This document shows positions 1-7,673 of a stretch of 43,410 nt of DNA, in pieces. The stretch covers positions 1 through 43,410 of the forward strand of contig NZ_JAJTBB010000062.1 in the NCBI RefSeq assembly GCF_021287135.1, read 5' to 3'. The notes beneath the pieces were generated by a model. It was not told the DNA's origin and ran no database searches. It worked only from the letters and a program-made list of their open reading frames with translations. The stretch's first letter is position 1. Every line of letters begins with the position of its first letter. This DNA comes from Acidovorax sp. (GTDB lineage: Bacteria > Pseudomonadota > Gammaproteobacteria > Burkholderiales > Burkholderiaceae_C). Position numbers and translations under genes: made by a program.

Positions 1-135
1 CGCTGGCCCATGCACACCGGACAGCTCGAGGGGATCAACAACCGCATCAAGGTCATCAAGCGCATGGCTTATGGCTACCGTGACTGCGAGTACTTCTTCC
101 TCAAGATCAAGGCAGCGTTCCCCGGGAATGCGTGA
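1..135 (+). CDS. ISL3-type transposase, C-terminal end (cut by window edge)
   Basis: An open frame runs from the first base to a TGA at 133-135 and gives 44 residues. It contains a G-Q-L-E-G-I-N-N stretch followed by I-K-V-I-K-R and Y-G-Y-R, then an F-F-L-K-I motif near the end. This is the characteristic C-terminus of DDE transposases of the ISL3 family, where the E of the LEG-x-NN motif is the last catalytic acidic residue. Only the tail of the gene is visible, so I cannot say whether the element is intact. I could not recognise a terminal inverted repeat downstream, so the right end of the element is not placed. Confidence 0.8.
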   Translation, partial: RWPMHTGQLEGINNRIKVIKRMAYGYRDCEYFFLKIKAAFPGNA

Positions 136-147
136 AGAACCAAAAAA

Positions 148-169
148 AAGCCCGCAGGGTTGCGGGCTT
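148..169 (-). terminator. Hairpin with U-tract on the minus strand
   Basis: A 9-bp stem (AAGCCCGCA / TGCGGGCTT) has a four-base loop. On the minus strand it is followed by a run of eight T (from the A-run at 142-149), so it is a good intrinsic terminator for leftward transcription and a weak one for the plus-strand transposase. It would stop transcription entering the insertion sequence from the right. The rest of 136-439 holds no gene that I can support; several frames are open there only because of high GC. Confidence 0.6.
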
Positions 170-439
170 GAACACTTGCTTGCTGCAAGCGGGAGGGATG
201 TCGATGGGGGGATCGACGGAAGTTATGGTAGGGCCCCGGTGGCCGCGCTGCGTGTAGGACAGCGCCGCGTGATCGACCAGAACCACCGTCGGCGCCGGGA
301 GTCACGGCCTTGTTTTGCCGGCCCGTCCGGCCCTTGTTACGCCCCGACACCGGTGCCGGGCCGGCCTTCCGCTATGGTGCGGAGTACGTCCGCACGGAGC
401 TGCCTTTCACTCTCCGCACCACCCTCAACAGACTCGCCC

Positions 440-769
440 ATGAAACCCCATCCTTTGCTCGTCAGCTTTCCCCTCCTGGCCTCGGCGTTGATGGCCGGCT
501 GCGCCCACCCGGTCCCACCGCCAGCAGGCACCGCGCCGGCACCGGCCGCGTCTCCGCCGCCGGCCGCCTTGTGCGACGCGGGCCCTGCGCAGTCGGCCGT
601 GGGCCAGATGGCGACGGCTTCGGTGATGGAATCGGCCCGAGTGCGGTCGGGCGCGCAGATGGCGCGGGTGCTGCGGCCGGGGCAGATCATCACCAAGGAG
701 TTCAACGCGCAGCGCCTGAACCTGGAGGTGGACGCGAACGGCCGCATCCTGGCCGTGCGCTGCGGCTGA
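440..769 (+). CDS. Small lipoprotein, I78 family peptidase inhibitor-like
   Basis: The protein has 109 residues. The start at ATG 440 gives a lipoprotein signal: a short basic start, a hydrophobic stretch and a lipobox ending at Cys21 (L-M-A-G-C), so it is likely anchored in the outer membrane. A Pro/Ala-rich linker follows (about residues 24-47). The C-terminal domain carries the pattern of I78 (elastase-inhibitor-like) proteins: a D-A-G-P-A-Q motif, a region ending in R-P-G-Q-x-I-T, then an R-L-N-L-x-V-D-x-x-G-R-I motif and a C-terminal R-C-G. Members inhibit serine proteases; the target here is unknown. It stands alone between the insertion-sequence end and the convergent hemW gene. Longer open frames upstream lack the signal peptide at their start and were not chosen. 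Confidence 0.75.
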   Translation: MKPHPLLVSFPLLASALMAGCAHPVPPPAGTAPAPAASPPPAALCDAGPAQSAVGQMATASVMESARVRSGAQMARVLRPGQIITKEFNAQRLNLEVDANGRILAVRCG

Positions 770-810
770 CCGCCGGCGGCGAGGACGCCACAGCGTCCTG
801 GCCAATGTGG

Positions 811-2067
811 TCAATCGGCCAGGAACAGTTCCTGCAGGTCGCTCAGGAAGTCGAATCCCCGCTCGGTGGGCCGCACGCGGCCCAGGTCGCGCTCGATCAG
901 GCCTTTGCGCTCGGCCTCCTGCAGGCCGGGCTCGATGGTGGTGAGCGGCAGGCCGGTGCGGGCCAGGAAGTCCTGCAGCGCAAAGCCCTCGCGCAGGCGC
1001 AGGGCGTTCAGCATGAACTCGAACGGCAGGTCGGCGCGGCGCACGTCGGCGTCCTGCGCCACGGCGCGCCCGGCCAGGGCCTGGTCCATGTACCGGCCCG
1101 GCTCGCGGAAGCGCACCTGCCGCACCACGCGGTGGGCAAAGCTGATTTTGCTGTGCGCCCCCGCGCCAATGCCGAGGTAGTCGCCAAACTGCCAGTAGTT
1201 GGTGTTGTGCACGCACGCATGGCCTGGCCGCGCGTAGGCCGAGATTTCATAGCGCTGCATGCCGGCCTGCCCGGTGAGCTCGGTGATGCGGTCGAGCATG
1301 GCCCAGGCTTGGTCTTCCTCCGGCAGGGCCGGTGGGAACTTGGCGAAATAGGTGTTGGGCTCGATGGTGAGGTGGTAGATGGAGATGTGCGGCGGCGCAA
1401 AGGCCAGCGCGGTCTGCAGGTCCTGCTCCAGTTGCGCCAGGTTCTGGCCGGGCAGCGCGTACATGATGTCCAGGTTGAAGGTGTCGAACGCCTGCGCGGC
1501 CTCTTGCACCGCGGCCAGGGCCTGGGCGCGGTCGTGCACGCGGCCCAGGGCCTTCAGGTGCGCGTCGTTGAAGCTCTGCACGCCCACCGACAGGCGCGTG
1601 ACGCCCGCGGCGCGGTAGGCGCGGAAGCGGTCTTTTTCAAAGGTGCCGGGGTTGGCTTCGAGCGTGATTTCGCAGTCGGCCTCCAGGCGCAGGCGGGCGC
1701 GCAGGTCGCCGAGCAGCCGGTCGATGGCGGCCGGCGAGAACAGGCTGGGCGTGCCGCCGCCGATGAAGATGCTGTGCACGGTGCGCCCCCAGATGAGGGG
1801 CAGCGCGGCTTCCAGGTCGGCCACCAGCGCGTCGAGGTAGCGCTGCTCGGGCACGCCGCCTTCGCCCGCCCCTGCGCCCGGGCGGTTCTCATGCGAGTTG
1901 AAGTCGCAGTAGGGGCATTTCTTCAGGCACCACGGCAGGTGCACGTACAGCGACAGCGGCGGCAGTGCGCTGAGCTGCAGCGTGCCGGGCCGCATGTAGT
2001 GCTGCACGTCGCGCACCGGGGCGGGCGCGTCGTCCGGGGCCGGCGCGGGGTGGATGGGGATGGTCAT
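811..2067 (-). CDS. hemW: Radical SAM heme chaperone HemW
   Basis: 418 residues. HemW is a HemN-like radical SAM protein that binds heme and delivers it to target proteins; it was formerly annotated as oxygen-independent coproporphyrinogen oxidase. The iron-sulfur cluster motif CxxxCxxC is at Cys47, Cys51 and Cys54 (W-C-L-K-K-C-P-Y-C), followed by D-F-N-S-H. The glycine-rich S-adenosylmethionine motif G-G-G-T-P-S lies near residue 105, and S-V-G-V-Q-S-F and a HemN C-terminal domain follow. Family members are usually 370-400 residues; the extra length here is an N-terminal Pro/Ala-rich extension of about 35 residues. The gene is downstream of rdgB on the same strand, separated by a 115-bp gap holding a palindromic repeat. 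Confidence 0.93.
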   Translation of the reverse strand: MTIPIHPAPAPDDAPAPVRDVQHYMRPGTLQLSALPPLSLYVHLPWCLKKCPYCDFNSHENRPGAGAGEGGVPEQRYLDALVADLEAALPLIWGRTVHSIFIGGGTPSLFSPAAIDRLLGDLRARLRLEADCEITLEANPGTFEKDRFRAYRAAGVTRLSVGVQSFNDAHLKALGRVHDRAQALAAVQEAAQAFDTFNLDIMYALPGQNLAQLEQDLQTALAFAPPHISIYHLTIEPNTYFAKFPPALPEEDQAWAMLDRITELTGQAGMQRYEISAYARPGHACVHNTNYWQFGDYLGIGAGAHSKISFAHRVVRQVRFREPGRYMDQALAGRAVAQDADVRRADLPFEFMLNALRLREGFALQDFLARTGLPLTTIEPGLQEAERKGLIERDLGRVRPTERGFDFLSDLQELFLAD

Positions 2068-2088
2068 GCGGGGTGGCGCAGTGCGCTC

Positions 2089-2188
2089 TCAAAAACCATA
2101 GCTGCTGGCGCTTGCTGAGCAAGAGTTTCAGTATTAAAACGATTTGAAATCCGCAGGCAGCAAGCGCAAGGCGCTCCTGTTTTCATAG
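2089..2188. repeat. Imperfect palindromic intergenic repeat, copy 1
   Basis: This lies between hemW and rdgB and runs slightly into the rdgB 3' end. The left arm reads ATAGCTGCTGGCGCTTGCTG; the right arm (CAGCAAGCGCAAGGCGCTCC, then TTTTCATAG) is its rough inverse, with an AT-rich loop between. The left arm matches the second copy at 2783-2833 except for about three bases. I recall this style of short GCGCTTGC-centred repeat as common between genes in Comamonadaceae. Its function is unknown; the transcript would form a hairpin. Confidence 0.6.
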
Positions 2189-2782
2189 CCATCGGCTGCG
2201 GATCAGCTCCAGCATCTGCTGGGCGGCACGGCCGCGGTGGCTGTGGGCGTTTTTCACGTCCACGGGCAGCTCGGCAAAGGTCTTTCCGAATTCGGGGAGG
2301 TACATCACCGGGTCGAAGCCGAAACCGTTGCTGCCACGGGGTTCGCGGGTGATCTCGCCCACCACGCGGCCCACGGCAATCAGCGGCTCGGGGTCTTGCG
2401 GGTTGCGCACGGCCACCAGGGTGCTGACCATGGCGGCGCGGCGCTGGTCCTGGCCCTGCAGCTGTTCCAGCACGGCGCGCACGTTGTTGGCATCGCTTTT
2501 TTCGTAGCCGAACTGGGTGCAGTAATAGGCGGTGTCCACACCCGGCAGGCCGCCAAAGGCGTCCACGCACAGGCCGGCGTCGTCGGCCAGCGCGGGCAGG
2601 CCGGTGTGCGCAGCGGCAAAGCGCGCCTTGGCCAACGCGTTCTCGACAAAGGTGCGGAAGGGTTCCTCTGCCTCGCCCACGCCCAGGTCGGCCTGGCGCA
2701 CCAGCTCGACGCCCAGGGGGGCGAACATGGCTTGCAGCTCGGCCAGCTTGCCGCGGTTGTTGGATGCCAGAACAATTTTCAT
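2183..2782 (-). CDS. rdgB: Non-canonical purine NTP pyrophosphatase (RdgB/HAM1)
   Basis: 199 residues from ATG 2782. The enzyme hydrolyses dITP, dATP-deaminated products and XTP to monophosphates, keeping damaged purines out of DNA and RNA. The substrate-binding motif S-N-N-R-G-K is at residues 7-12 (M-K-I-V-L-A-S-N-N-R-G-K-L). The catalytic region contains F-V-E-N-A-L-x-K-A-R and A-D-D-A-G-L-C-V-D, with the general base Asp in the ADD motif. Near the C-terminus are G-F-G-F-D-P and S-H-R-G-R-A, both family signatures. A TTG two codons upstream (2788) is possible, but the ATG matches the family start. It sits between rph (upstream) and hemW (downstream) on the same strand, with a palindromic repeat on each side. 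Confidence 0.94.
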   Translation of the reverse strand: MKIVLASNNRGKLAELQAMFAPLGVELVRQADLGVGEAEEPFRTFVENALAKARFAAAHTGLPALADDAGLCVDAFGGLPGVDTAYYCTQFGYEKSDANNVRAVLEQLQGQDQRRAAMVSTLVAVRNPQDPEPLIAVGRVVGEITREPRGSNGFGFDPVMYLPEFGKTFAELPVDVKNAHSHRGRAAQQMLELIRSRWL

Positions 2783-2833
2783 GGTCAAAATGGCCTGTAG
2801 CGCTTGCCCAGCAAGCGCTGGCAGCTATCAATG
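2783..2833. repeat. Imperfect palindromic intergenic repeat, copy 2
   Basis: This lies between rph and rdgB. The core GTAGCGCTTGCC-CAGCAAGCGCT is nearly self-complementary and is bordered by AAAATGGCC on the left and GGCAGCTATCAA on the right. Reverse-complemented, it aligns with the left arm of copy 1 (ATAGCTGCCAGCGCTTGCTG against ATAGCTGCTGGCGCTTGCTG). A degraded remnant (TTTTGATAGCGCCAGGCGC) may lie between yicC and gmk at 6704-6722. Confidence 0.6.
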
Positions 2834-2844
2834 TGTGAGTGAAT

Positions 2845-3573
2845 TCAGCCCGCCGCCAGGGCCTGCTGCTGCAGCGCCACCAGTTCGGCGATGCCCTTTT
2901 CGGCCAGCGCCAGCAGTGCGTCCATCTCGGCCCGGGTAAAGGCCACACCTTCGGCGGTGCCCTGCACTTCCACATAGTGTCCGGCGCCGGTCATCACCAC
3001 GTTCATGTCGGTATCGCAATCCACGTCCTCGACATACTCCAGGTCCAGCAGCGGCGTGCCCTGCACGATGCCCACGGAGATGGCGGCCACGGGCTGCAGC
3101 AGGGGCGACTGGGTGATCTTGCCGCTGGCCAGCAGCTGGTTCACCGCGTCCTGCGCGGCCACCCAGGCGCCGGTGATGGCGGCGGTGCGGGTGCCACCGT
3201 CGGCCTGGATCACGTCGCAGTCGAGCTGGATGGTGCGCTCGCCCAGCCGCTTCAGGTCAAACACGGCCCGCAGGCTGCGGCCGATGAGGCGCTGGATTTC
3301 CTGCGTGCGGCCGGTCTGCTTGCCGCGCGCGGCCTCGCGGTCGCTGCGGGTGTGGGTGGCGCGCGGCAGCATGCCGTATTCGGCCGTGACCCAGCCCTCG
3401 CCGCTGCCGCGCTTGTGGGGCGGCACGCGCTCTTCCACCGACGCGGTGCACAGCACCTTGGTGTTGCCAAACTCGATGAGCACCGAGCCTTCGGCGTGCA
3501 TGGTGTAGTGGCGGGTGATGCGCACGGGGCGCAATTGGTTGGCGGCGCGGGCGCCGGTGCGTTCAAAGTTCAT
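2845..3573 (-). CDS. rph: Ribonuclease PH
   Basis: 242 residues from ATG 3573. RNase PH is a phosphorolytic 3'-to-5' exoribonuclease that trims tRNA precursors and forms a hexameric ring. Typical features are the start M-N-F-E-R-T-G-R-like region with R-P-V-R-I-T, the [14 protein letters not shown] motif, and [17 protein letters not shown] with nearby R[14 protein letters not shown]. The active-site-like [14 protein letters not shown] block is also present. Length matches the family (about 240). The frame is open further upstream, but that part has no family similarity. The 175-bp gap upstream (3574-3748) towards the phosphatase gene is GC-rich with no gene seen. Confidence 0.95.
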   Translation of the reverse strand: MNFERTGARAANQLRPVRITRHYTMHAEGSVLIEFGNTKVLCTASVEERVPPHKRGSGEGWVTAEYGMLPRATHTRSDREAARGKQTGRTQEIQRLIGRSLRAVFDLKRLGERTIQLDCDVIQADGGTRTAAITGAWVAAQDAVNQLLASGKITQSPLLQPVAAISVGIVQGTPLLDLEYVEDVDCDTDMNVVMTGAGHYVEVQGTAEGVAFTRAEMDALLALAEKGIAELVALQQQALAAG

Positions 3574-3748
3574 GGGTTTCTTTCCAGAGGGGGTGCGCAT
3601 GGCTTGCAACGGACGCGCTCCCGGCCAGGGCCACCGCGCGACGGCCGCTCTGGCGGCTTGGCTGCGTTCCGTGGCGTGCGCCGCTCGCGTCGCCCTTCGC
3701 GGCGAAGCCGAAAAAAGGCGGGTCCGCGCGCAGCGGCTCAGGGGCTTG

Positions 3749-4651
3749 TCACGCCTTCCGTGCGGCGGACCGGCGAATGGCTTCGTTGATCTCGGCAATG
3801 GAGCGTTCGATGGCCGCGTCGTCCAGGTCGTCCACCAGGCCGTCGAGCGGACCGGCCTGGATGGTGGAGGCGAACACGTCGTCGCTGATGCTGTCGGTGG
3901 ACACGCCCTGGGTGGACTCGAACGCATCGGGCGTTTCCCATTCCAGCGCCAGCACGGTCACGTTGTCGCTGCCGCTGCCGGCCGTGCGCAGGGCATCTTC
4001 CACCAGCTCGGGCACCGCGTGCGACACGGTGTTGCGGGCCAGCTGCCGGGCAATGTCGTCATCGCTGAGCGTGCCCCACAGGCCGTCCGAGCACAGGAGG
4101 ATGCGGTCGCCCTGCTCCAGGTACACCGGGCCGGTGATGTCGTAGATGGGCTTGGTGGGCGAGCCCAGGCAGGTGAACAGCACGTTGCGGTTGATGCGCT
4201 CCAGCCCCGGGGGCGGTGCGTTGCGCAGCTCCATGTACGAATGGTCGCGCGTGCGGGTCAGCAGGCCGCCATCGCGCACCATGTACAGGCGCGAATCGCC
4301 GCAGTGGATCCAGGTGGCTGTGCCCGCCTGCAGCACCGCTGCCACCAGCGTGGTGCGCGGCGTGTCCAGCATGCCCTTGTCGGTGGCATACCGCAGGATC
4401 TGGTGGTGGGCCGCCAGCAAGGCGCCGGAGAGAAACTCCTGCACATCCTTGAGCTGCGGCTTGGCCTGGCGCTGGAACAGCGCCGAGATGGTCTGCAGCG
4501 CGATCTGCGCAGCCACCTCGCCCTCGGGGTGGCCGCCCATGCCGTCCGCCAGCACGAATAACCCCGACTCGCGCGTGTAGCAGTAGCCCATGCGGTCTTC
4601 GTTCTTCTCGCGGCCGCCGCGGCGGCTGATCTGGAATACGGAGAACTTCAT
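3749..4651 (-). CDS. PP2C-type serine/threonine protein phosphatase
   Basis: 300 residues. This is a metal-dependent (PPM/PP2C) phosphatase that removes phosphate from Ser/Thr residues. The metal and phosphate motifs are visible: an N-E-D-R-M-G block near residue 17, L-A-D-G-M-G-G-H near residue 35, a C-S-D-G-L-W-G block in the middle and a G-S-D-N-V-T-V motif towards the C-terminus. The last 50 residues are acidic and variable. The kinase gene lies 31 bp upstream on the same strand, so the two probably form an operon with opposing activities, as in many bacterial PpkA/PppA or Stk/Stp pairs. No transmembrane segment is seen, so it should be cytoplasmic. No type VI secretion genes are in view. 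Confidence 0.9.
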   Translation of the reverse strand: MKFSVFQISRRGGREKNEDRMGYCYTRESGLFVLADGMGGHPEGEVAAQIALQTISALFQRQAKPQLKDVQEFLSGALLAAHHQILRYATDKGMLDTPRTTLVAAVLQAGTATWIHCGDSRLYMVRDGGLLTRTRDHSYMELRNAPPPGLERINRNVLFTCLGSPTKPIYDITGPVYLEQGDRILLCSDGLWGTLSDDDIARQLARNTVSHAVPELVEDALRTAGSGSDNVTVLALEWETPDAFESTQGVSTDSISDDVFASTIQAGPLDGLVDDLDDAAIERSIAEINEAIRRSAARKA

Positions 4652-4682
4652 GGCAACTCACGCAAAAAGAGCGACGCGTCGT

Positions 4683-5699
4683 TCATTTGGGCTTGACTCC
4701 GATCCCGGTGGCTTCGCCCACCTTCTGCACGTTCTTCTTGGTGTCTGACACCAGGGTGTCCAGCTGCAGGCGCATCTTCTCGGCCACCGTGAGCTTGGTG
4801 TAGCGGCGCTCGCCTTCGCGGCTGAGCTCCTTTTGCAGCGCAAAGACAGACTGCGGGCGCGACAGCGGGTCCAGCGCCATGCACCACTCGACCACCTCGA
4901 TCAGGTTGTCGGAGTACACCCCGCGCAGCTTGGTCAGCGCCAGCGACAGGCGGTCTTTCTCGATGCGCTGCGGCGCCTCGTTGGGCGGAAAGCCCTGCAT
5001 GCACGCGTAGATGCAGGCGCCGATGGCGTAGATGTCCGTCCACGGGCCCATCTGCGAATCGCGCCGGTACATCTCCGGCGCGGCAAAGCCGGGCGTGTAC
5101 ATGGGGCGGATGAAGTTGCCCTCCTTGGACAGCACTTCGCGCGCGGCGCCAAAGTCGATCATCACGGCCTTGTTGTCGTCGGTGATGAAAATGTTGGCGG
5201 GCTTGATGTCCAGGTGCAGCATCTTGTGCTGGTGCACGATGCGCAGGCCGCGCAGGACCTCGTCGAACAGCGAGCGGATGGTGGACTCGCGGAACACCTT
5301 CTGCGTCTTCAGGTCGCGGGCGGTGATGATGAAATCCTGCAGGGTCGCGCCCTCCAGGTAGTTCATCACCATGTAGACGGTTTCGTTCTCGCGGAAGAAG
5401 TTGAGCACGCTCACCACCGACGCATGCGAGATCTGCGCCAGCGCACGCCCTTCCTCAAAGAAGCTCTTGAGCCCCAACCGGTACAGCGAGAGCTTCTCGG
5501 GCGGCACCTTCGGCAGCAACTCGCCCGGCGCCCGGGTGGCCAGCGAGGACGGCAGGTATTCCTTGATGGCGACCTGCTGGCCCTCGGCGTCCAGCGCCAG
5601 ATAGACCACGCCAAAGCCGCCTGAAGACAACCGGCGCACCACGCGGTAGCCGCCAATCGCGGTATCGGGCGGCAAAGGAGCCGGCTTGATTTTTGACAT
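4683..5699 (-). CDS. Hanks-type serine/threonine protein kinase
   Basis: 338 residues from ATG 5699. The kinase fold is complete: a glycine-rich loop S-S-G-G-F-G-V-V-Y at residues 25-33, the ATP-anchoring lysine in V-A-I-K (Lys46), the catalytic loop H-L-D-I-K-P-A-N at 162-169 and D-F-G at 182-184, then A-P-E and a D-I-Y-A-I-G motif. The catalytic loop reads HLD rather than HRD, so it lacks the arginine of RD kinases. There is no C-terminal transmembrane or PASTA domain; about 50 residues of charged tail end the protein. It is co-directional with the PP2C gene. The start upstream at 5759 adds an unlike N-terminus and was rejected. yicC diverges 75 bp away, so both promoters lie in that gap. 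Confidence 0.9.
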   Translation of the reverse strand: MSKIKPAPLPPDTAIGGYRVVRRLSSGGFGVVYLALDAEGQQVAIKEYLPSSLATRAPGELLPKVPPEKLSLYRLGLKSFFEEGRALAQISHASVVSVLNFFRENETVYMVMNYLEGATLQDFIITARDLKTQKVFRESTIRSLFDEVLRGLRIVHQHKMLHLDIKPANIFITDDNKAVMIDFGAAREVLSKEGNFIRPMYTPGFAAPEMYRRDSQMGPWTDIYAIGACIYACMQGFPPNEAPQRIEKDRLSLALTKLRGVYSDNLIEVVEWCMALDPLSRPQSVFALQKELSREGERRYTKLTVAEKMRLQLDTLVSDTKKNVQKVGEATGIGVKPK

Positions 5700-5774
5700 A
5701 TTTTGCGAAGATGACTCGGGGGTGGAGCGGAACCCGGATAATCGCCGGATCGCAAGCAACCATCAAAAAGTCCA

Positions 5775-6695
5775 ATGCCAGTTTACAGCATGACCGGATA
5801 CGCCAGCGTACAGCACGGCGCGTCCGCCACTGGCGCTGAAACCGATGTCCGCGCGCCCCAGACACGCCGGCTGGGGCTGGAAATCCGCTCCGTCAACAGC
5901 CGTTTTCTGGACCTGTCCTTTCGCCTGCCCGACGAACTGCGCGCCACCGAACCGGCCCTGCGCACCCTGCTCACCGCCCGCCTGAAGCGCGGCAAGGTGG
6001 AAGTGCGCGCCGCGCTGGACAACGAGGACAGCAGCGCCCTGCAAGACCCGCCCGCGCGGCTGCTGCAGCGGCTGAACTCCCTGCAGGATTCCGTGAGGGC
6101 CTGGCTGCCCCAGGCCGCGCCCCTCACCGTGGCCGACGCGCTGCGGCTGTGCGCCAACGCGCCTTCCGGCTCCGAGGACTGGGGCGACGTCCTGCCCGCC
6201 CTGGCCGAAGAGGCCCTCACCGCCCTCATGGGCGCCCGTGAACGCGAAGGCAAGCGCCTGGCCGCCATGCTGCTGGACCGTGTGAAGCAGTTGCGCGCAC
6301 TGGCACAGCAGGCCGGCCCTCTGGTGCCAGCGCTGGTCGAGCAGCAGCGCCAGCGGTTCATGGAACGGTGGAAGGAAGCCATGGCGCTTTCGGACGGGAA
6401 CGCCACCGTGCCCGAGGCGGCCCGCGACCGCGCCCTGACCGAGGCCACCGCCTTCGCCATCCGCATCGACGTGGCGGAAGAGATCACGCGCCTGGACTCG
6501 CACCTGGACGAAATCGAACGCCTGCTCAAAAAAGGTGGCGAGGTCGGCAAGCGGCTGGACTTTCTCATCCAGGAGCTGCACCGCGAGGCCAACACGATGG
6601 GCTCCAAATCGGCGGCACTCGAGCTGACACGCATCAGCGTGGACATGAAGGTGCTGATCGAGCAGATGCGCGAGCAGGTGCAAAATCTCGAATGA
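5775..6695 (+). CDS. yicC: YicC family endoribonuclease
   Basis: 306 residues. The N-terminus M-P-V-Y-S-M-T-G-Y-A is the family signature, with E-I-R-S-V-N-S-R-F-L-D-L near residue 40. The C-terminal domain has the conserved D-V-A-E-E-I-T-R-L-x-S-H block and F-L-I-Q-E-L-x-R-E-x-N-T-x-x-S-K-S. E. coli YicC takes part in degradation of the small RNA RyhB and has been described as an endoribonuclease; the acidic and histidine residues involved lie in the C-terminal block. Members are usually about 290 residues. The gene is followed 36 bp later by gmk, a frequent arrangement in proteobacteria, and probably heads a yicC-gmk-rpoZ operon. Confidence 0.93.
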   Translation: MPVYSMTGYASVQHGASATGAETDVRAPQTRRLGLEIRSVNSRFLDLSFRLPDELRATEPALRTLLTARLKRGKVEVRAALDNEDSSALQDPPARLLQRLNSLQDSVRAWLPQAAPLTVADALRLCANAPSGSEDWGDVLPALAEEALTALMGAREREGKRLAAMLLDRVKQLRALAQQAGPLVPALVEQQRQRFMERWKEAMALSDGNATVPEAARDRALTEATAFAIRIDVAEEITRLDSHLDEIERLLKKGGEVGKRLDFLIQELHREANTMGSKSAALELTRISVDMKVLIEQMREQVQNLE

Positions 6696-6731
6696 CACTC
6701 ATGTTTTGATAGCGCCAGGCGCACATCAACT

Positions 6732-7352
6732 ATGGACTATCCCGGAAATCTCTTCGTAGTGGCGGCGCCCAGCGGCGCCGGCAAGTCCAGCCTGGTCAAG
6801 GCCCTGCTGGAACTCGACTCCCACGTTCACCTCTCCATCTCCCATACCACCCGCCCCCCGCGGGGCCAGGAAAAGCACGGCCGCGACTACTATTTCGCCT
6901 CGCAGTCCGAGTTTGACGCCATGGTGGAGGCCAACGCCTTCGTGGAGTGGGCCCACGTGCACGGCAACCGCTACGGCACGTCCAAGAAGGCGATCGAGGA
7001 ACGCATCGCCCAGGGCACGGACGTCATCCTGGAAATCGACTTCCAGGGAGCCCTGCAGATCCGGCAGGCGTTTGCCAACGCTATCCTCGTGTTCATCCTG
7101 CCACCCAGCTGGGAAGAACTGCGCTCCCGCCTGGAGCGGCGGGGCGAAGACTCGCCGGAAGTCATCGAAGTCCGCCTCAAGAACGCGGCCACGGAGATGG
7201 CCCAGGTCAGCAAATTCGACTTCGTTATAATTAACGAATTGTTTGAACGCGCGCTGTTCGACCTGAAGGCCGTGGTTCATGCCCAGCGATTGAAGTACGC
7301 CGCACAACGCCGTGCCCGCGCCGACACCTTCCAGTCGCTCAACATCACCTGA
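6732..7352 (+). CDS. gmk: Guanylate kinase
   Basis: 206 residues. It phosphorylates GMP to GDP using ATP, an essential step in purine nucleotide supply. The P-loop is at residues 13-20 (P-S-G-A-G-K-S-S). The GMP-binding region contains [11 protein letters not shown]-x-E and G-x-D-Y-Y-F, and E-W-A-x-V-H-G-N-x-Y-G-T follows. The lid region has R-L[10 protein letters not shown]. Length matches the family. It is located between yicC and rpoZ, 21 bp upstream of the latter. Supplying GDP/GTP next to spoT fits a nucleotide and stringent-response cluster common in proteobacteria. Confidence 0.96.
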   Translation: MDYPGNLFVVAAPSGAGKSSLVKALLELDSHVHLSISHTTRPPRGQEKHGRDYYFASQSEFDAMVEANAFVEWAHVHGNRYGTSKKAIEERIAQGTDVILEIDFQGALQIRQAFANAILVFILPPSWEELRSRLERRGEDSPEVIEVRLKNAATEMAQVSKFDFVIINELFERALFDLKAVVHAQRLKYAAQRRARADTFQSLNIT

Positions 7353-7373
7353 AAAATCCCGGAGTACCCCACG

Positions 7374-7577
7374 ATGGCCCGCATCACTGTAGAAGACTGC
7401 CTGGAAAAGATCCCCAACCGCTTCCAGCTCGTGCTGGCCGCCACCTACCGCGCCCGCATGCTGAGCCAGGGCCATGCCCCGCGCATCGAAAGCCGCAACA
7501 AGCCTGCGGTCACCGCCCTGCGCGAAATCGCCGAAGGCAAGGTCGGCCTGGAGATGCTGAAAAAGGTTCCAGGTTGA
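7374..7577 (+). CDS. rpoZ: RNA polymerase omega subunit
   Basis: 67 residues, starting [10 protein letters not shown] with the conserved N-R-F-x-L-V-L-x-A-x-x-R-A-R block and [11 protein letters not shown]. Omega helps assemble and stabilise RNA polymerase by binding the beta' subunit, and in many proteobacteria it forms part of a ppGpp binding site. The short length is normal for betaproteobacteria. It is 21 bp after gmk and is followed by a strong terminator, so spoT is read from its own promoter or by read-through. A GGAG ribosome binding site precedes the ATG. Confidence 0.95.
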   Translation: MARITVEDCLEKIPNRFQLVLAATYRARMLSQGHAPRIESRNKPAVTALREIAEGKVGLEMLKKVPG

Positions 7578-7604
7578 GATTTCCAAGGGCCCAGGCCCCG
7601 CAAG

Positions 7605-7631
7605 AGCACCGCGCCAGCGGTGCTTTTTTTT
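7605..7631 (+). terminator. Intrinsic terminator after rpoZ
   Basis: A perfect 8-bp stem (AGCACCGC / GCGGTGCT) with loop GCCA is followed directly by eight T. It ends the yicC-gmk-rpoZ transcript 28 bp after the rpoZ stop and 43 bp before spoT. Confidence 0.9.
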
Positions 7632-7673
7632 GCCCCGCCGCGTCCCGGGGCGCTCCCGCGCTACATTTAAGGC

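Noticed and set aside
310-2118. Plus-strand 602-codon open frame over the lipoprotein and hemW
   Set aside because: Low-complexity Arg/Gly/Ala/His-rich antisense product over a clear hemW; a GC-driven shadow frame.
7226-7231. TATAAT in the gmk gene as an rpoZ promoter
   Set aside because: The hexamer is exact, but no -35 element is found at 16-18 bp and it encodes conserved gmk residues.
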